Below, piece after piece: positions 1 through 11,500 of a stretch of DNA of 64,000 nt. The translations under genes and the position numbers were made by a program. A model generated the notes under the pieces. It saw only the letters and a program-made list of their open reading frames with translations. It did not search any database and had not been told where the DNA came from. Source of the stretch: Molossus alvarezi (lineage: Eukaryota; Chordata; Mammalia; Chiroptera; Molossidae). The stretch covers positions 5,580,001 through 5,644,000 of the forward strand of contig CM073899.1 in NCBI GenBank assembly GCA_037176705.1. Direction: 5' to 3'. Numbering within the stretch: the stretch's first letter is position 1; each line of letters starts with the position of its first letter.

Positions 1-2615
1 AACATTCCAAAAAGAACTAACACCCATTCTCCTCAAACTATTTCAAAAAATTCAAGAAGAAGGAAGACTTCCAAACACGTTCTATGAGGCCAGCATAATT
101 CTAATTCCAAAACCAGAAAAAGACACTACGAAGAAAGAAAACTACAGGCCAATATCCCTGATGAACATAGACGCCAAAATCCTGAACAAAATATTAGCAA
201 ATCGGATCCAGAAATACATCAAAAAAATTATTCACCATGACCAAGTGGGATTCATTCCAGGGATGCAAGGCTGGTACAATATTCGCAAATCAATAAATGT
301 GATACACCACATAAACAAAATGAAGAATAAAAACCACATGATCATATCAATAGATGCTGAAAAAGCATTCGACAAAATCCAGCATCCATTTCTGATAAAA
401 ACGCTCAGCAATGTGGGAATAGAGGGATCATATCTCGACATAATAAAGGCCATATATGAAAGACCTACAGCCAACATCATACTCAATGGACAGAAACTAA
501 AAACATTTCCATTAAGAACAGGAACAAGACAGGGATGTCCACTTTCGCCACTCTTATTTAACATTGTACTGGAAGTCTTAGCCACAGCAATCAGACATGA
601 AAAAAAAATAAAAGGGATCCAAATTGGAAAGGAGGAAGTGAAACTGTCATTATTTGCAGATGACATGATATTGTACATAGAAAACCCTAAAGACTCCATC
701 AAAAATATATTAGACTTAATAAATGAATTTGGCAAAGTAGCAGGATACAAAATTAACGTCAAGAAATCGACGGCATTCTTGTACATCAATGATGAACTCA
801 CAGAAAGAGAAACTGAAAAAACAATCCCATTTACCATCGCTCCAAAAAAATTACGATACCTAGGAATAAACTTAACCAAAGAAGTAAAGGACCTATTTGC
901 AGAAAACTACAGGTCATTGAAAAAAGAAATAGAGGAAGATATAAAAAAGTGGAAGCACATACCCTGTTCATGGATTGGAAGAATTAACATAATTAAAATG
1001 TCCATACTACCCAAAGCAATCTATAGATTCAATGCTATCCCCATCAAAGTACCAACGACATATTTCATAGAACTAGAACAAATACTTCAAAAGTTCATAT
1101 GGAACCAAAAAAGACCCCGAATAGCCACAGCAATCTTGAAAAAGAAGAACAAAGTAGGTGGGATCACAATACCAGATTTCAGGTTATACTACAAAGCGAC
1201 TGTAACCAAAACAGCCTGGTACTGGCACAAGAACAGGCATATAGACCAGTGGAACAGAACTGAAAACCCAGAAATGGACCCAAGGCAATACGCTCAATTA
1301 ATATTTGACAAAGGTGGCAAGAGCATACAGTGGAGTAAAGACAGCCTCTTTAATAAATGGTGTTGGGAAAATTGGACAGCTACATGCAAAAAAATGAAAC
1401 TAGACCATCAACTTACACCATACACAAAAATAAACTCAAAATGGATAAAAGACTTAAATGTGACCCGTGAATCCATAAAAATTCTAGAAGAAAATGTAGG
1501 CAACAAAATTTCGGACATCATACGGAGCAGAATTTTCACTGATACATCACCTAAGGCAACAGAAATAAAGGAGAAAATGAACACATGGGACTACATCAAA
1601 CTAAAAAGCTTCTGCACAGCAAAAGAAACAATCATCAAAATGGAAAGGCAACCCACTATATGGGAGAACATCATTGCCAATGATGTATCAGATAAGGGGT
1701 TAATTTCCAGTATATATAGAGTGCTCATGCAACTCCACAAAAGGAAGACAAAGAACCCAATTAAAAAATGGGCAGAGGAGCTGAATAGACACCTCTCCAA
1801 ACAGGACATACAAATGGCCAAGAGACATATGAAGAAATGCTCAACATCACTAATCATCAGAGAGATGCAAATTAAAACAACAATGAGGTATCACCTCACA
1901 CCTGTCAGAATGGCCGCCATCAACAAATCATCAAACAACAAGTGTTGGCGAGGGTGTGGAGAAAAGGGGACTCTAATACACTGCTGGTGGGAATGCAGAC
2001 TGGTGCAGCCGCTATGGAAAACAATATGGTGCTACCTCAAGAAATTAAAAATTGAACTTCCATTTGACCCAGTGATCCCACTGCTGGGAATATACCCTAA
2101 GAAGCCTGAAACACCAATCAGGAAGAATATATGTACCCCCATGTTCATAGCAGCACTATTTACAATAGCTAAGATCTGGAAACAGCCCAAGTGTCCACCA
2201 GTAGACGAATGGATAAAAAAGCTGTGGTACATATACACAATGGAGTACTATGCAGCGGTAAGAAAGAAAGATCTCTTATCCTTTGAGACGACATGGAGGG
2301 ACCTGGAAAGTATTATCCTAAGTGAAAGAAGCCAAGCAGAAAAAGACAAATACCACATGATCTCACTTATATACGGAATATAATGAACATAACAGCCTGA
2401 GGAATACAGTAGACCCAGACACATGGAAGTAGGGCACAGACTGACATCCCTCAGAAGAGGGGATGGGGGGTGGGGGGGTGGGAAGAGATAAACCACAGAA
2501 CTTATATGCATGTATGCATGACCAATGGACATGGACAACTAAGCCGGGGAAAGGGTGGAGGGGGGGTAGGGTGGGGGTGCCAATGGGGTAAAAAGGTAAA
2601 ATATCTGTAACAAAA

Positions 2616-2646
<31 letters not shown>
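1..2646 (+). mobile_element. Young L1 (LINE-1) retrotransposon, 3' part, cut by window edge
   Basis: The element enters from beyond the left edge. It holds the C-terminal part of ORF2 (stop at 2381-2383), a short 3' UTR and an A-tail ending at 2646. The 3' UTR carries G-runs at 2459-2483 and 2546-2579, as is usual for mammalian L1 3' UTRs and possibly able to form G-quadruplexes. The 3' end is nearly the same as the copies at 46422-46920 and 55255-56280, so these belong to one recent subfamily. The 5' end, and therefore the target duplication, cannot be seen. Recent insertion is inferred from the open ORF2 and long uninterrupted A-tail. Confidence 0.95.
2..2383 (+). CDS. L1 ORF2 protein, C-terminal ~793 codons (reverse transcriptase and Cys-rich end)
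   Basis: The reading frame is open from base 2 to the TAA at 2381-2383. A full mammalian L1 ORF2p is about 1,275 residues, so roughly the last 60% is present and the N-terminal endonuclease lies outside the window. The reverse transcriptase domain is visible: NYRPISL at about 141-161, the segment ending [11 protein letters not shown], and the catalytic FADDM box at 653-667. The C-terminal zinc-knuckle-like motif CX3CX7HX4C is intact, with Cys at 1943, Cys at 1955, His at 1979 and Cys at 1994. ORF2p performs target-primed reverse transcription of its own RNA and mobilises SINEs in trans. No stop or frameshift interrupts the visible part, so it could encode active enzyme if the missing 5' part is intact. 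The Met at 161 is internal and not the true start. Confidence 0.93.
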   Translation, partial: TFQKELTPILLKLFQKIQEEGRLPNTFYEASIILIPKPEKDTTKKENYRPISLMNIDAKILNKILANRIQKYIKKIIHHDQVGFIPGMQGWYNIRKSINVIHHINKMKNKNHMIISIDAEKAFDKIQHPFLIKTLSNVGIEGSYLDIIKAIYERPTANIILNGQKLKTFPLRTGTRQGCPLSPLLFNIVLEVLATAIRHEKKIKGIQIGKEEVKLSLFADDMILYIENPKDSIKNILDLINEFGKVAGYKINVKKSTAFLYINDELTERETEKTIPFTIAPKKLRYLGINLTKEVKDLFAENYRSLKKEIEEDIKKWKHIPCSWIGRINIIKMSILPKAIYRFNAIPIKVPTTYFIELEQILQKFIWNQKRPRIATAILKKKNKVGGITIPDFRLYYKATVTKTAWYWHKNRHIDQWNRTENPEMDPRQYAQLIFDKGGKSIQWSKDSLFNKWCWENWTATCKKMKLDHQLTPYTKINSKWIKDLNVTRESIKILEENVGNKISDIIRSRIFTDTSPKATEIKEKMNTWDYIKLKSFCTAKETIIKMERQPTIWENIIANDVSDKGLISSIYRVLMQLHKRKTKNPIKKWAEELNRHLSKQDIQMAKRHMKKCSTSLIIREMQIKTTMRYHLTPVRMAAINKSSNNKCWRGCGEKGTLIHCWWECRLVQPLWKTIWCYLKKLKIELPFDPVIPLLGIYPKKPETPIRKNICTPMFIAALFTIAKIWKQPKCPPVDEWIKKLWYIYTMEYYAAVRKKDLLSFETTWRDLESIILSERSQAEKDKYHMISLIYGI

Positions 2647-2648
<2 letters not shown>

Positions 2649-2649
2649 A

Positions 2650-2905
2650 TATATGATGGAGAAGTGGTGTTTGAGAATTGGACAGATATGTGCTAAAAAA
2701 TGAAACTGGAACACTTTCTTACATCTTATGCAGAAATAAACTCAAAATTGATGAAAAACTTAAATGTAAGATCTGAAACCATAACATCCCTAGAAGAAAA
2801 CATGTAGTAAACTCTTTGACACCAGTCTTCGTAGTATCTTTTGGGGGCTGTCGCCTTGAGCAAGGAAAACAAAAGCAAAAATAAATAGGACTTCATCAAT
2901 CTATG
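2650..2905 (+). mobile_element. Old L1 ORF2 fragment
   Basis: Degenerate sequence parallel to the ORF2 stretch at about 1350-1610 of the young L1: it reads like W-IKDLNV, a TSLEEN-like segment, then the 'actacatcaaac'-like end. It has several stops and indels. It lies directly after the A-tail of the young L1, which may have inserted into it. Confidence 0.7.
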
Positions 2906-3299
2906 TACCATTTTAATTGCGTGTTGATTCTTTTGGCTAATATTTTAAAGTTATTTTCTTAGTGGTTGAACTGGACAGTATAATTAATATTTTAAGTTAA
3001 AATAATGTAGTTTGGATTAATATCAGCTTAATGAGATACTATATGAAAGTTTTGTCCAATGTAATTCCCTTACCTGCCACCTCATTTGTGTTATAATTTT
3101 CATATAAATGCTTTGTGCAGTTGCCTTTTAAATCATTAGGGAAGAAAAGAGTTATATACAAAAATTCATTTATGTGGTCTTTTATAGTCACTATTTGGTC
3201 ATCCTTATCAGTGTTCTTTGTTTTTTCGTGTGGATTAGTGGGTGGGGAGTTGCCAGTGACCCCATCCTCCGCCTGGCTGGGTGCTGGTGGAAGCCTTTG

Positions 3300-4526
3300 A
3301 CATTCAGCAGAAAGGCTCATTGTAATCTTTTTCATCTAACATTCTGGACTGTAAGTCCTGTATCCATTTTTCTTTGTAAGTCTACTTTTTCTGTTTACAT
3401 ACATTTTCAGGCTCTGTTGTTAAGAGCTGACAAGTTCAAGGTTATTTTGTTTTCATGATGAATGTTTATTTCATGTTTATTTCTCCAATTATGTAATGGC
3501 TCTCTTTATCCTGTGTAATGCCTTTGGCCAGTTATATCATTTTCTATTAACTTGCTTTTATGCTTTCTGTGTCCTTTGTTCTAGGTGTCTTGCTACAGCT
3601 GGCTTAGTTATTTTTAAATCCGAGAGGTTCTTTCTTTTCACTGCTGCTCCTAGTCTGTTTGCATTAGCAGGGCTATTCATATGTCTGGGTTTATTTTGGC
3701 ATAGTCTTTTGTGATGTACCATTAGTTTTTTATTTTGTTATCCTGTCTTACTTTCCATTAACTAGAACAAGTTTTTATGACTCCTCTTTTGACTTATATT
3801 AGTTTGGAATTTACGTGATCTATTTTTTTTTTTACTATTTTCTCTTAAAAATGTAACATGAGTATTTGACTTAACAATGTCTGAAATTAATTAGAAGCCT
3901 CATCCTGCTCACAAATAACAATACAAGGACCCTGAGATTCTTTGCCTCTGATGACCAACTGCTCCATATTCAAATTATTTTCAATGGTTTGAGTCTATCT
4001 AATTCGTATCTGCTCTGCCACATCAGCGATGCCTCCTCTTCGTGTGGAACGAGCCTTGTTGAGGTGGATCCCGGAACGTGCTCCTTTGTGGGCTTTTCAG
4101 CGTTGCCTCTAGAATCCCTTCCGGCCTGAGTCCACCTTCCTCCTTGTGCAGGTACATTCTCCAGTTGATTCGTTAGTGGAGAATCCTCTCAATATTTATT
4201 TGAAAAATACCTTTATTTCTTTCTCACGTTGGAGTGATCGTTTAGCTGGGTGTAACATCCTGAACTTAACCTCATTGCCCCGAACACCTAGAGGAAGTAG
4301 CTGGATTGCCTTCTGGCTTCTTTCATTGCTGTTGAAAGTCTGTTCCAATTATAAATGCTTCTGAATGATCTGTCTGTTATTTAACCTGCTTTTAAGACTC
4401 CCCCTTTCCTTTGATGTTCTTAAGTTTCCCTATGAAATTACTTTATTTGGATTTTTTTTTTTTCATCCTCACCTCAGGACATTTTTCCATTTTTTTGTAC
4501 AGATAGAGTGGGAGGGAGAGAGAGGA

Positions 4527-4559
<33 letters not shown>

Positions 4560-5420
4560 AACATCGATGTGAAAGGAACACATCAAGTGGCTGCCACCCA
4601 CACGACCAACCAGGGCCGGGGACAAACTGCAACCGAGGTACATGCCCTTAGCGGGAACCGAACCCGGGTCTCTCCAGACCGCAGGCCGACGCTCTAACCG
4701 CTGAGCCAAACCAGCCAGGGCTGGATTTTTTTTTTTTAATGATCTTGCTTGGGGCTTCTTATACTTTTTCAGCCTTAAGATTTGTGAGTTGCATCAAATC
4801 TAGAAATTTTATGGCTATTATATCTTTAAATAATATTATTCTCCTAAAACAATTGTAATGTAAATATCATCCCCTTTTCTTGCCCTTCTATTTTATAACG
4901 TCTTATTCATGCCTTCTCAGTCTTTTCCCTTCTCTGTTCTGCATCATACCTGATTTCCTGCGGACCGTCGTTCAGTTCACCAGCTGCTGCTATGCTGTTT
5001 AAACCAGTTACATCTTAAATTTCAACTATATTCTTCCCTTTTAAAGTCCTACGTGCTTTCATTCTCTAAGATTTTAATTCTTCTTAATTCTTTAATCCTT
5101 TTAAACTCGTTTGATGTTTTGTTTGTGGTCGTCATCCTATCAGTTCAGGTCCCTGGGTGCTGAGTCTCCCATTTGTTTCGTCTTCTGATTTTTTACTTAA
5201 AGGATGACTGTTTTTACTTAAAAACATGGCTGTTGCTTATGTGTTTGTAAATTTTGATTTTGGCCTTGTGTTCCTTGGTCATCTTTTTTATTTTGGGAAA
5301 TCTTTGTGTCTTGAATTATGAGAGTGATTTTGTGTTTTCTTATGACTGCCACAGGTTACTTTTGGCTAGTTTTTGGTTGGGAATTCCAGAATTACGTACA
5401 TGATATAAAATGAGGCTCCA
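3300..5420 (-). mobile_element. Very old antisense L1 (L1M/HAL1-like), interrupted by a SINE
   Basis: On the plus strand this T-rich stretch matches the remembered antisense pattern of ancient mammalian L1/HAL1. Landmarks are 'ttctggcttctttcattgctg' near 4310, 'gcttggggcttcttatactttttcagcc' near 4748, the 'atttttatggctattatatcttt' stretch near 4810 and 'tttcccttctctgttctgc' near 4922. It is heavily mutated with no useful frame. The SINE at 4460-4721 sits inside it and is therefore younger. Boundaries are approximate; the part left of 4150 is less certain. From 2906 to 3300 the sequence is AT-rich and I recognise nothing. Confidence 0.6.
4460..4721 (-). mobile_element. VES-type tRNA-derived SINE, near full length
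   Basis: Read on the minus strand it has the full layout of this window's commonest SINE. The tRNA-like head carries A-box (TGGCTCAGCGGTTAGAGCG) and B-box (GGTTCGGTTCCC) type promoter elements for RNA polymerase III. The conserved body follows (GTTGCAGTTTGTCCCCGGCC), then a CT repeat and the GTCCTGAGGTGAGGATGAAA-like end. A TGGATTTTTTTTTT-like duplication flanks it (about 4447-4460 and 4722-4737), although the T-run makes its exact limits uncertain. It lies inside the old antisense L1. Confidence 0.92.
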
Positions 5421-5847
5421 AATCCATAAGATGCCTAGACCTGGGCATCATTTTTCATGAGAGATTATTTTTTACCAAGAGCCTGAATAGGGACAAGATT
5501 CTTGTCATCCATTTCAGGTTCCATCTCTACCTTTCTGCCCCATAAGGGAAGGGCCTGGACATTACCCCGTGCCTCCCAGGGCTGGGGCCAGATGGGCCCA
5601 CTCCCTTATCACCCGGACTTCCTGTTGTATCTGTTTTCTGGCAACTGTGGGTTTCCATTAGCTTCCTGCTGCACTTCGCACGCATTACAATGTGTTCTAT
5701 TTTATCTACCATTTCTAGATTGGAGTGTCAGGACCACTTTCTTCATAGTCCCAGGGGTCATATCAGCGCCTCAAGTTCCCCTGTTCTCCAACCTCATTCT
5801 CAAGGTGAAGGCAGATTGACAGGCCCACTGAGGTCCGGAGGTGAACT
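5421..5847. other. Unassigned sequence
   Basis: I recognise no gene or repeat here. Open frames in both directions lack splice sites or family motifs that would make them credible exons. Confidence 0.4.
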
Positions 5848-5860
5848 AAGAATTTGCCAC

Positions 5861-6108
5861 GCCCTGGCCGGTTTGGCTCAGCGGTTAGAGGGTTGGCCTG
5901 CGGTCTACAGAGACCCGGGTTCGGTTCCCGCTAAGGGCATGTACTTCGGCTGCAGTTTGTCCCCAGCCTGGTCAGGTCGTGCGGGTGGCGGCCACTCGAT
6001 GTGTCCCTTTCACGTCGATGTTTCTCTCTCTCTCTTCCTCTCTCTCCCTCCCACTCTATCTGAACAAAATATCGAAAAATGTCCTCGGGTGAGGATAAAA
6101 AAAAAAAA
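5861..6108 (+). mobile_element. VES-type SINE, full length, young
   Basis: Complete from GCCCTGGCCGGTTTGG to the GGGTGAGGATAAAA tail. It is flanked by a perfect 13-bp target duplication AAGAATTTGCCAC at 5848-5860 and 6109-6121, the signature of L1-driven insertion. The perfect duplication suggests recent integration. Confidence 0.96.
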
Positions 6109-6279
6109 AAGAATTTGCCACCCCCACGGCAGCCCCGTGGCCTGGCTCTCGTGGGGTAGGGGATAAAATCCCGCCTCTGAAGTTTACGTCGACCGGGAAA
6201 GCTTCTGAAGCTATGAGCCCTGCACCACCCTTGTTCAGAATTACCAGGGGGGTTTTCAAGGTACAGATTTCTAGTCTAA

Positions 6280-6428
6280 ACTCAGAGAAACATCGATTGG
6301 CTGCCTCCTGCACACCCCTCACCGGGGATCTAGCAGGAAGCTTGGCATGTGCCCTGACCAGGAATCGAACCGACGAGCTCTTGGTGCGTGCGAGGGCGCC
6401 CAGCCACCGGAGCCCCACCGGCCAGGGC
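6280..6428 (-). mobile_element. Older VES-related SINE (second subfamily), truncated
   Basis: On the plus strand it reads as GAAACATCGATTGGCTGCCTC, 'ccctcaccggggatc', then 'gccctgaccaggaatcgaacc' and ends 'caccggccagggc'. The body differs from the commoner type and resembles the vespertilionid VES consensus. The 3' tail is missing or decayed. Confidence 0.8.
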
Positions 6429-6429
6429 A

Positions 6430-7189
6430 GAGATGGTGGTCTTCACTGCCCCGCGCTCTCAGGTGACTCTGTTCACTCTTTCTTGGGTGATCTATTACCT
6501 GAAGGTTTTGTGGATTTCCAGTGCACATTATTAATTATAAGAGTCTGAGTGTGGCTCTAAGGAGAGGATTCAGTGTTATTCCTCCCCTCTGGGGCTTTGT
6601 AATGTGTGCGCTTGTTTTCTGTTTAATTGCCTCTGTGTTGTGATGGTCTCACATGTGAAGGATTGTGAAAGGAAAGTGATGACAAAGCAAAGCTCCTGAT
6701 ACCTCCCTTGATATATGGTCTCCAGCTTTGGCTTCTATTATCCTGTCAGGAAACTGCTGTGTGTTATCAGAGTTCATTGATATTTATAAGATGTCTTAAA
6801 TATCAAGCCACCACAATGAACAGATAAAAGCCGCCATGGTGCCCAGAGGAGAGAATTCCTGGCAGAGCCCAGCCCCCTCCGGCCCCTGGATGGAGCCCAG
6901 TGGCTGGGCATGGAAGAACGGAGTGGAGCCCAGTGGAGGGCCCTGCTCTGCGACCTGGAACTGTCCCCAGAGATGGGACAGAACTCGGCCGCAGGAGTCT
7001 CAGGGCAGCAGACATCGTGTGGGACAGAGAAGAGTATTTTCACAAAAGGTTGTGATTCATCAAGAATGTTACTGGACTAACGATCATAGTTTCAATGTAT
7101 ATATAAGATAAAAACTTTTATGATTGAAACAAGAAATCCACACATCACAAATCAGCTCGGGAGTGTTTAACAGGCATTTCATAGGAACC
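6430..7189. other. Unassigned sequence
   Basis: No supported gene. It includes a GC-richer stretch (6836-7020) with local near-repeats of 'gagcccagtgg' and open frames in both directions, but no splice or family evidence for coding. Confidence 0.4.
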
Positions 7190-8240
7190 AAGAAATCAAA
7201 CAGATATAAGTTAAGCAGCATAAATACCAGCTTTGTGGTCATTGATAGACCATGTAGTAGAGAATATACATTATTTTTGTTCTATTGATATTCATAAACT
7301 TGAACACATATTAAGCACCAAAATTAATACACACACAATTCAGAGAATACACATCATTTTTTTCTCATTCAACATTAAAATATTAATTCCAGCCCTGGCT
7401 GGTCTTGCTCAGTGGTTACAGCGTCAGCCTTCAGGCTAAGGAGTTGGGGGTTCAATTCCACTCAAGGGCAAACATCTCGGTTGTGGCTTGGTCCCTGGCC
7501 CTGGTTGGGGTCATGCAGGAAGCAACCAATTGATGTGTCTCTCACACGTCAACATTTCTCTCTCCTTCCCACTCTATCTGAAGATAAACAAAAAAAAAAG
7601 TATCCTTGGGTGAGAATTTAAAATATATATATATATGTATTGATTCTATATTAACCATAGAGTGTTCTCAATAAAGTCTATTATATTCTCTGATCACAGT
7701 GCAATAAAAGTAGAAATTAAAATAATATTAAGGTGACCTCTTACGTAACTTTTATGATAAAGGTGAAGATTTGTATCTATAATGCATAATCTTTAATGAA
7801 TCTTTAAGAAAAAGACAAGTAACATAATTGAAAAAAAATGGGCAGAGTATGAACAGAAAAATATTATATGCAGAAGAAATACAAATGTCCATAAAAGGAA
7901 ATTAGAAGGTCACAATCTCACTAGTATTCAGGAAAAAGCAAATTTTCTCTTATCAGACTGACAAAGTTAAAAAGATGAACAAAATTTTAAAGATGGCACA
8001 GAGTTGAAGTAGGTAGAAGCTAACTTCTTGCTCTGCTGGTGGTAACAGAGATCAGCTCGGCAAGTTTGGAGAACAAATGACGGAAACTGCGTTTGGAGAA
8101 CATTTATACACAAATGTATGTAGTTCTCACAAATTTCACTTCCGGGGAGAGGGATGAAGAACCAGACTGGAGAAGGGGACGGAAGAAGGGTGTTTGCTTT
8201 TTACTTTGTATTTTCTGAATCACTGAATGTAGTCGAGTGA
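7190..8240 (+). mobile_element. Ancient L1 ORF2 relic with a SINE inside
   Basis: Decayed sense-strand L1. The run near 7690 (tctctgatcacagtgcaata) and the one at 7850-8000 (gaagaaatacaaatgtcc, then 'cacaatctcactagtattcagg' and 'tcagactgacaaagtt') follow the order of the ORF2 C-terminal half of old L1s. Many stops and gaps. The SINE at 7392-7620 is a later insertion. The left edge is a guess. Confidence 0.55.
7392..7620 (+). mobile_element. VES-type SINE, diverged
   Basis: Head GCCCTGGCTGGTCTTGCTCAG, body 'gtggcttggtccctggccctgg', CT stretch and a GGGTGAGAATTTAAA end. More substitutions than the copy at 5861, so older. Ends in an (AT)n run at 7623-7636. Confidence 0.88.
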
Positions 8241-9070
8241 GAATATCTTCACGGACTACTAATACATTTATGTTACGAAACAATTAGCTCGAGTTAGAAG
8301 TGGCTGCAGAAATGCCTCGGTTAGAGTGCACATTCCTGTCCAGAGGACGCGTCCCTCTAGCGGGGCAGCCCGGACTCCCCGTCACCCGAGGCAGCGGCCA
8401 CACGCGGCGATCAGCCTCTGCTGCCGCCAGCGTGCGTCTTCCCCTCGATGAGCACCAGCTCCTCGCTGGGTCCCGGGGATTCCGTGGTGCTGCCCACCAG
8501 TCAGGCTTGTTCGGTTGTTCAGTTTTCTCTGCAGCTGCTACAGTTCTTTGGGGCCACTAGGCTTAAGGCATCTATTAAATACATAATTTGATGCTGTCAA
8601 GTCCAGGAAGGAAATGGGGAGGAACTGGACTGGGCAAGAGAGTGGCCTGTTTCTAAGCAGGTGAGGAGCCACGCTCTGCCCGTTATTCCTGCCGTGAGAG
8701 CCGGTGAAGACTCCGCTGTCACCCAGCGTCCTTCCTCAGCCAACCTCCATAGGGCTCAGCGTCAATTCACGTTTGCCTCCTTGTGCCTATGTCTGCCCGC
8801 TGATGCCTGCTGAGGAAAATCAGTGAACCGTGGAGACGTGGACCCTAAAACACAGTCAGCAACCGCGACTGGGCGCGCCGAGCTCGGGACTTCTCTCGTT
8901 CGTTCCCACCCTATTCTCCTCGAAGCGACCGTGCACAGCCTTGCCCTGCCTGAGAAGCTGGACGGGACCGCAGTGGACCTCGGTCTTCTGCTGGGGAAAC
9001 TGTAAACCAGCCAGTCCCTCTGCTCTGACTTGTGAGGTACACGCTTCTTCCAGTCTTACATTCGGCTACT
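8241..9070. other. Unassigned, partly GC-rich sequence
   Basis: Contains a GC-richer block with several CpGs (8330-8480). No promoter motif, exon or repeat family is recognised. Confidence 0.35.
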
Positions 9071-9088
9071 AAAAAAGAAGAAGTCTGT

Positions 9089-9306
9089 CCTGGCCAGTGT
9101 GGCTCAGCTGCTGACGCGTTGTCCGGTGGACTGAAAGGTAGCGGCTTTGATTCCTGGTCAGAGCACATGCCCAGGCTGAGGGTTTGATTCCCTGTTGGGG
9201 TGTATACGGGAGGCAACTGATTGATGTCTCTCTCTTTCTTTCTCTCCCTTCCTCTCTCAAATCTCTTTATATATATATATATATATATCCTGGGGTGACG
9301 ATTTAA
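9089..9306 (+). mobile_element. Older VES-related SINE with (AT)n in its tail
   Basis: Head CCTGGCCAGTGTGGCTCAGC, body 'gtcagagcacatgcccaggc', 'ttgttggggtgtat'-like core, CT repeat, then (TA)n at 9267-9288 and the CTGGGGTGACGATTTAAA end. Similar A-rich flanks (about 9071-9087 and 9304-9322, AAAAAAGAAGAA core) look like an imperfect target duplication. Confidence 0.82.
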
Positions 9307-9317
9307 AAAAAGAAGAA

Positions 9318-9500
9318 ATCCTGCCATTTGCAGCAACGTGGATGGACCTGGAGGGCATGATGCTGAGTGAACAAGCCAAACGGAGAAAGGTGAAGACTGT
9401 ATATCACTACTATGGTGGAATAAAAAAAAAGAAAAGAAAAAAGGCAAAGTCTTAGAAACAGAGAGCAGAATGGCGGCGCCAGGAGCTGGGGGTGGAGGAA
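9318..9500 (+). mobile_element. Old L1 3'-end fragment
   Basis: 'gcaacgtggatggacctggagggcatgatgctgagtgaacaagcc' followed by a decayed 'gtatatcactactatggtggaat' and 'gaaacagagagcagaatgg' matches the end of ORF2 and the 3' UTR of older mammalian L1s. The right limit is unclear. Confidence 0.7.
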
Positions 9501-11339
9501 CTCGGGGATCCTTGTGGGAGGGACAGATCTCCACCATGAGGTGAGTGCGTCTGTGGGATCCTCTGTGAGCATGTGCTCCCTCAGAGGGTTCCCAGAGGGC
9601 TGAGCCCACTATTTTCACTGTTGCTGCGCACGTATCTGGAGCTTGATATATCGTTTTGAATACACACACTTTATATTCACTTATTGGCACTTCAACCAAA
9701 CAGATAAGTACATGCATTTATCCCGTAATTTCTCAATGGAGCGACAATCTCCAGCTCTCACAGTAGACTGAACAGGCTTGGGAGTTTTCCCCGTGACGAA
9801 TGCCCTTTGGGGTGCTGTCCAGGGGGGTGACTCCAGCCACGGGACAGCTATACTGTGAAGCTGAGGCAGGAGACACTCTTCCCGAGGCCCGCAGCGGTGT
9901 GGTCCGAGCCGTGATCTTGTGAGTGTGACCCAGCTGTCTCCTCCCCACTGCTCCCCCGCTGGCTTCTCGCACCGGCGGTGCTGGCAGAGCTGCGGGCATT
10001 TTTGGAATCTGGGTTCGGGAGCTGGTACTGAGCACGTCGCTTGCATTTAGGAGATCTATTTGCTCAGTTTGCAGTTATTTCCATGCAAGTTGTTGCTAGC
10101 AAGTTAGAAAAAAGATGCTATTTTTCTGGATTAGCTGAAGCTTGTTGTTTTTGTTAGCTTCCTGAAGTTCGTAATTTTTGTTCTTTCTTCTTACCAACAA
10201 GTAATTGCTTTTCTACCCATTTTCTGTTTATAATAGTGTGTAATTTTTCCTAAAGACCCCACTCCCAGATCATGAGTGTCAGGCCTCACACGCTGGGCGT
10301 CTCCGTGACTGTTCCGAGTCTGTGAGAAGCGAGGGTGGGGGAGGGCACGGGTTAGGGTTCTGGTTTCTATGATCTGCTCAACTTCCTGGCAAGGGGAGTG
10401 AGGAGCCAACATGAGTCATGTGTGTCAGGGACATGAGGGGCCTCGGGGAGGCCACCCCCCTCCGTGTCCCAGTTGTCACTGCGTTCTCATTGTGGCCCTT
10501 CCTCGTCCACTGACTTCACCCCAACTGGTTCCTTCGCGGTGTCTGCCCCTGCACAGGCCACTGGGGAACAGCGATGTGACAAGGCGTGCCCCCAAAACAG
10601 TGCAGGTGTGCAAGGCGCACAGTCACATCCTTTCCCGCCGGGCTTTTTATCGGCCTGCACGGCGGGAGGGGCCCGTCTAACAAAGTCAGGAACAGGAGGG
10701 CAGGGCCACCACCAGGCACTTGCCCAGATGCCTTGCATTTTGAACTTATGTAACAAGTACAGATTGAGCCCACACCCCAGTACGGAACTGAACAAGGCAC
10801 CAGGCGCAGCTTTGCAGGAATCGTGTCCGATTTCAACCGGAGCCAGGAGGCCCCCTGCCCGTCTCCAGGCAGGTGTCAGCACCGCTGATTGAAAGCAGGG
10901 AGATAAATTTCGGCTTCTGCCAGAGAGGCTTCAAGAGCCCTGTACTTAGCCCGTCAATGTGTGAAATGATCTAGTGCTGACAACGTTCTGCTTTGTAATC
11001 AAAGGAAATGAAAAACATCCTCGGAGGAGATGGAAAATGATGAGCTCTCAGCCAGCCTCAGGAAGGCGCAAGTCCCTCGGCTTCCAAGCGGGGACGGCGA
11101 GTCCGCGTTATTGCACAGCAGCACCCCGGTGCTCGGCGGGGGCTCAGAGCGCGGGGCCTACAATCACACCATCTGTTTGCAGGAAATCTCAGGGAAGTAA
11201 AGAAAATATGCCCAATCCCTGTTGCAATTAGCATGTATAATTTGCTAAACGTACTCTGCCTTGGGCTTGATCTCTGAGAGGGAGGCATGTTGCATGTGGG
11301 GAGGGGAAGAACATGAAGCCTCTGCACAGGAGACCCATT
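9501..11339. other. Unassigned sequence
   Basis: Unique-looking, moderately GC-rich sequence with overlapping open frames on both strands (for example around 9681-10046 and 10411-10890). None shows homology I can name, and frames open on both strands at once are expected by chance at this GC content. Confidence 0.35.
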
Positions 11340-11500
11340 GATTGATGACCTATTATTCCTACCTATTATTAGTCTAATTGTCACGAGAACCCTGAAAGAT
11401 AAATAGCATTGCCTCCATGTTATAACATCCGAAAAGTTAAGTAATGTGCCAACGGCAGGTGTCAGTGGTCGAATCAAAGTTGAAATCGCAGTCATGCTGC
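11340..11500 (+). mobile_element. MIR SINE relic
   Basis: Contains the MIR-like order 'taattgtcacgagaaccctgaaagataaatagcattgcc', 'gttaagtaatgtgccaacgg' and 'ggtcgaatcaaagttgaa'. This is an ancient pan-mammalian tRNA-derived SINE, strongly diverged. Confidence 0.7.

Noticed and set aside
232..879. Antisense open frames within the L1 copies (for example 232-879, 1591-1857, 55685-55891)
   Set aside because: Shadows of the ORF2 coding strand, with no independent support.
9681..10892. Cluster of open frames on both strands suggesting a gene
   Set aside because: Overlapping frames in several phases on both strands, no recognisable motif, no consistent splice sites; expected from moderate GC content.
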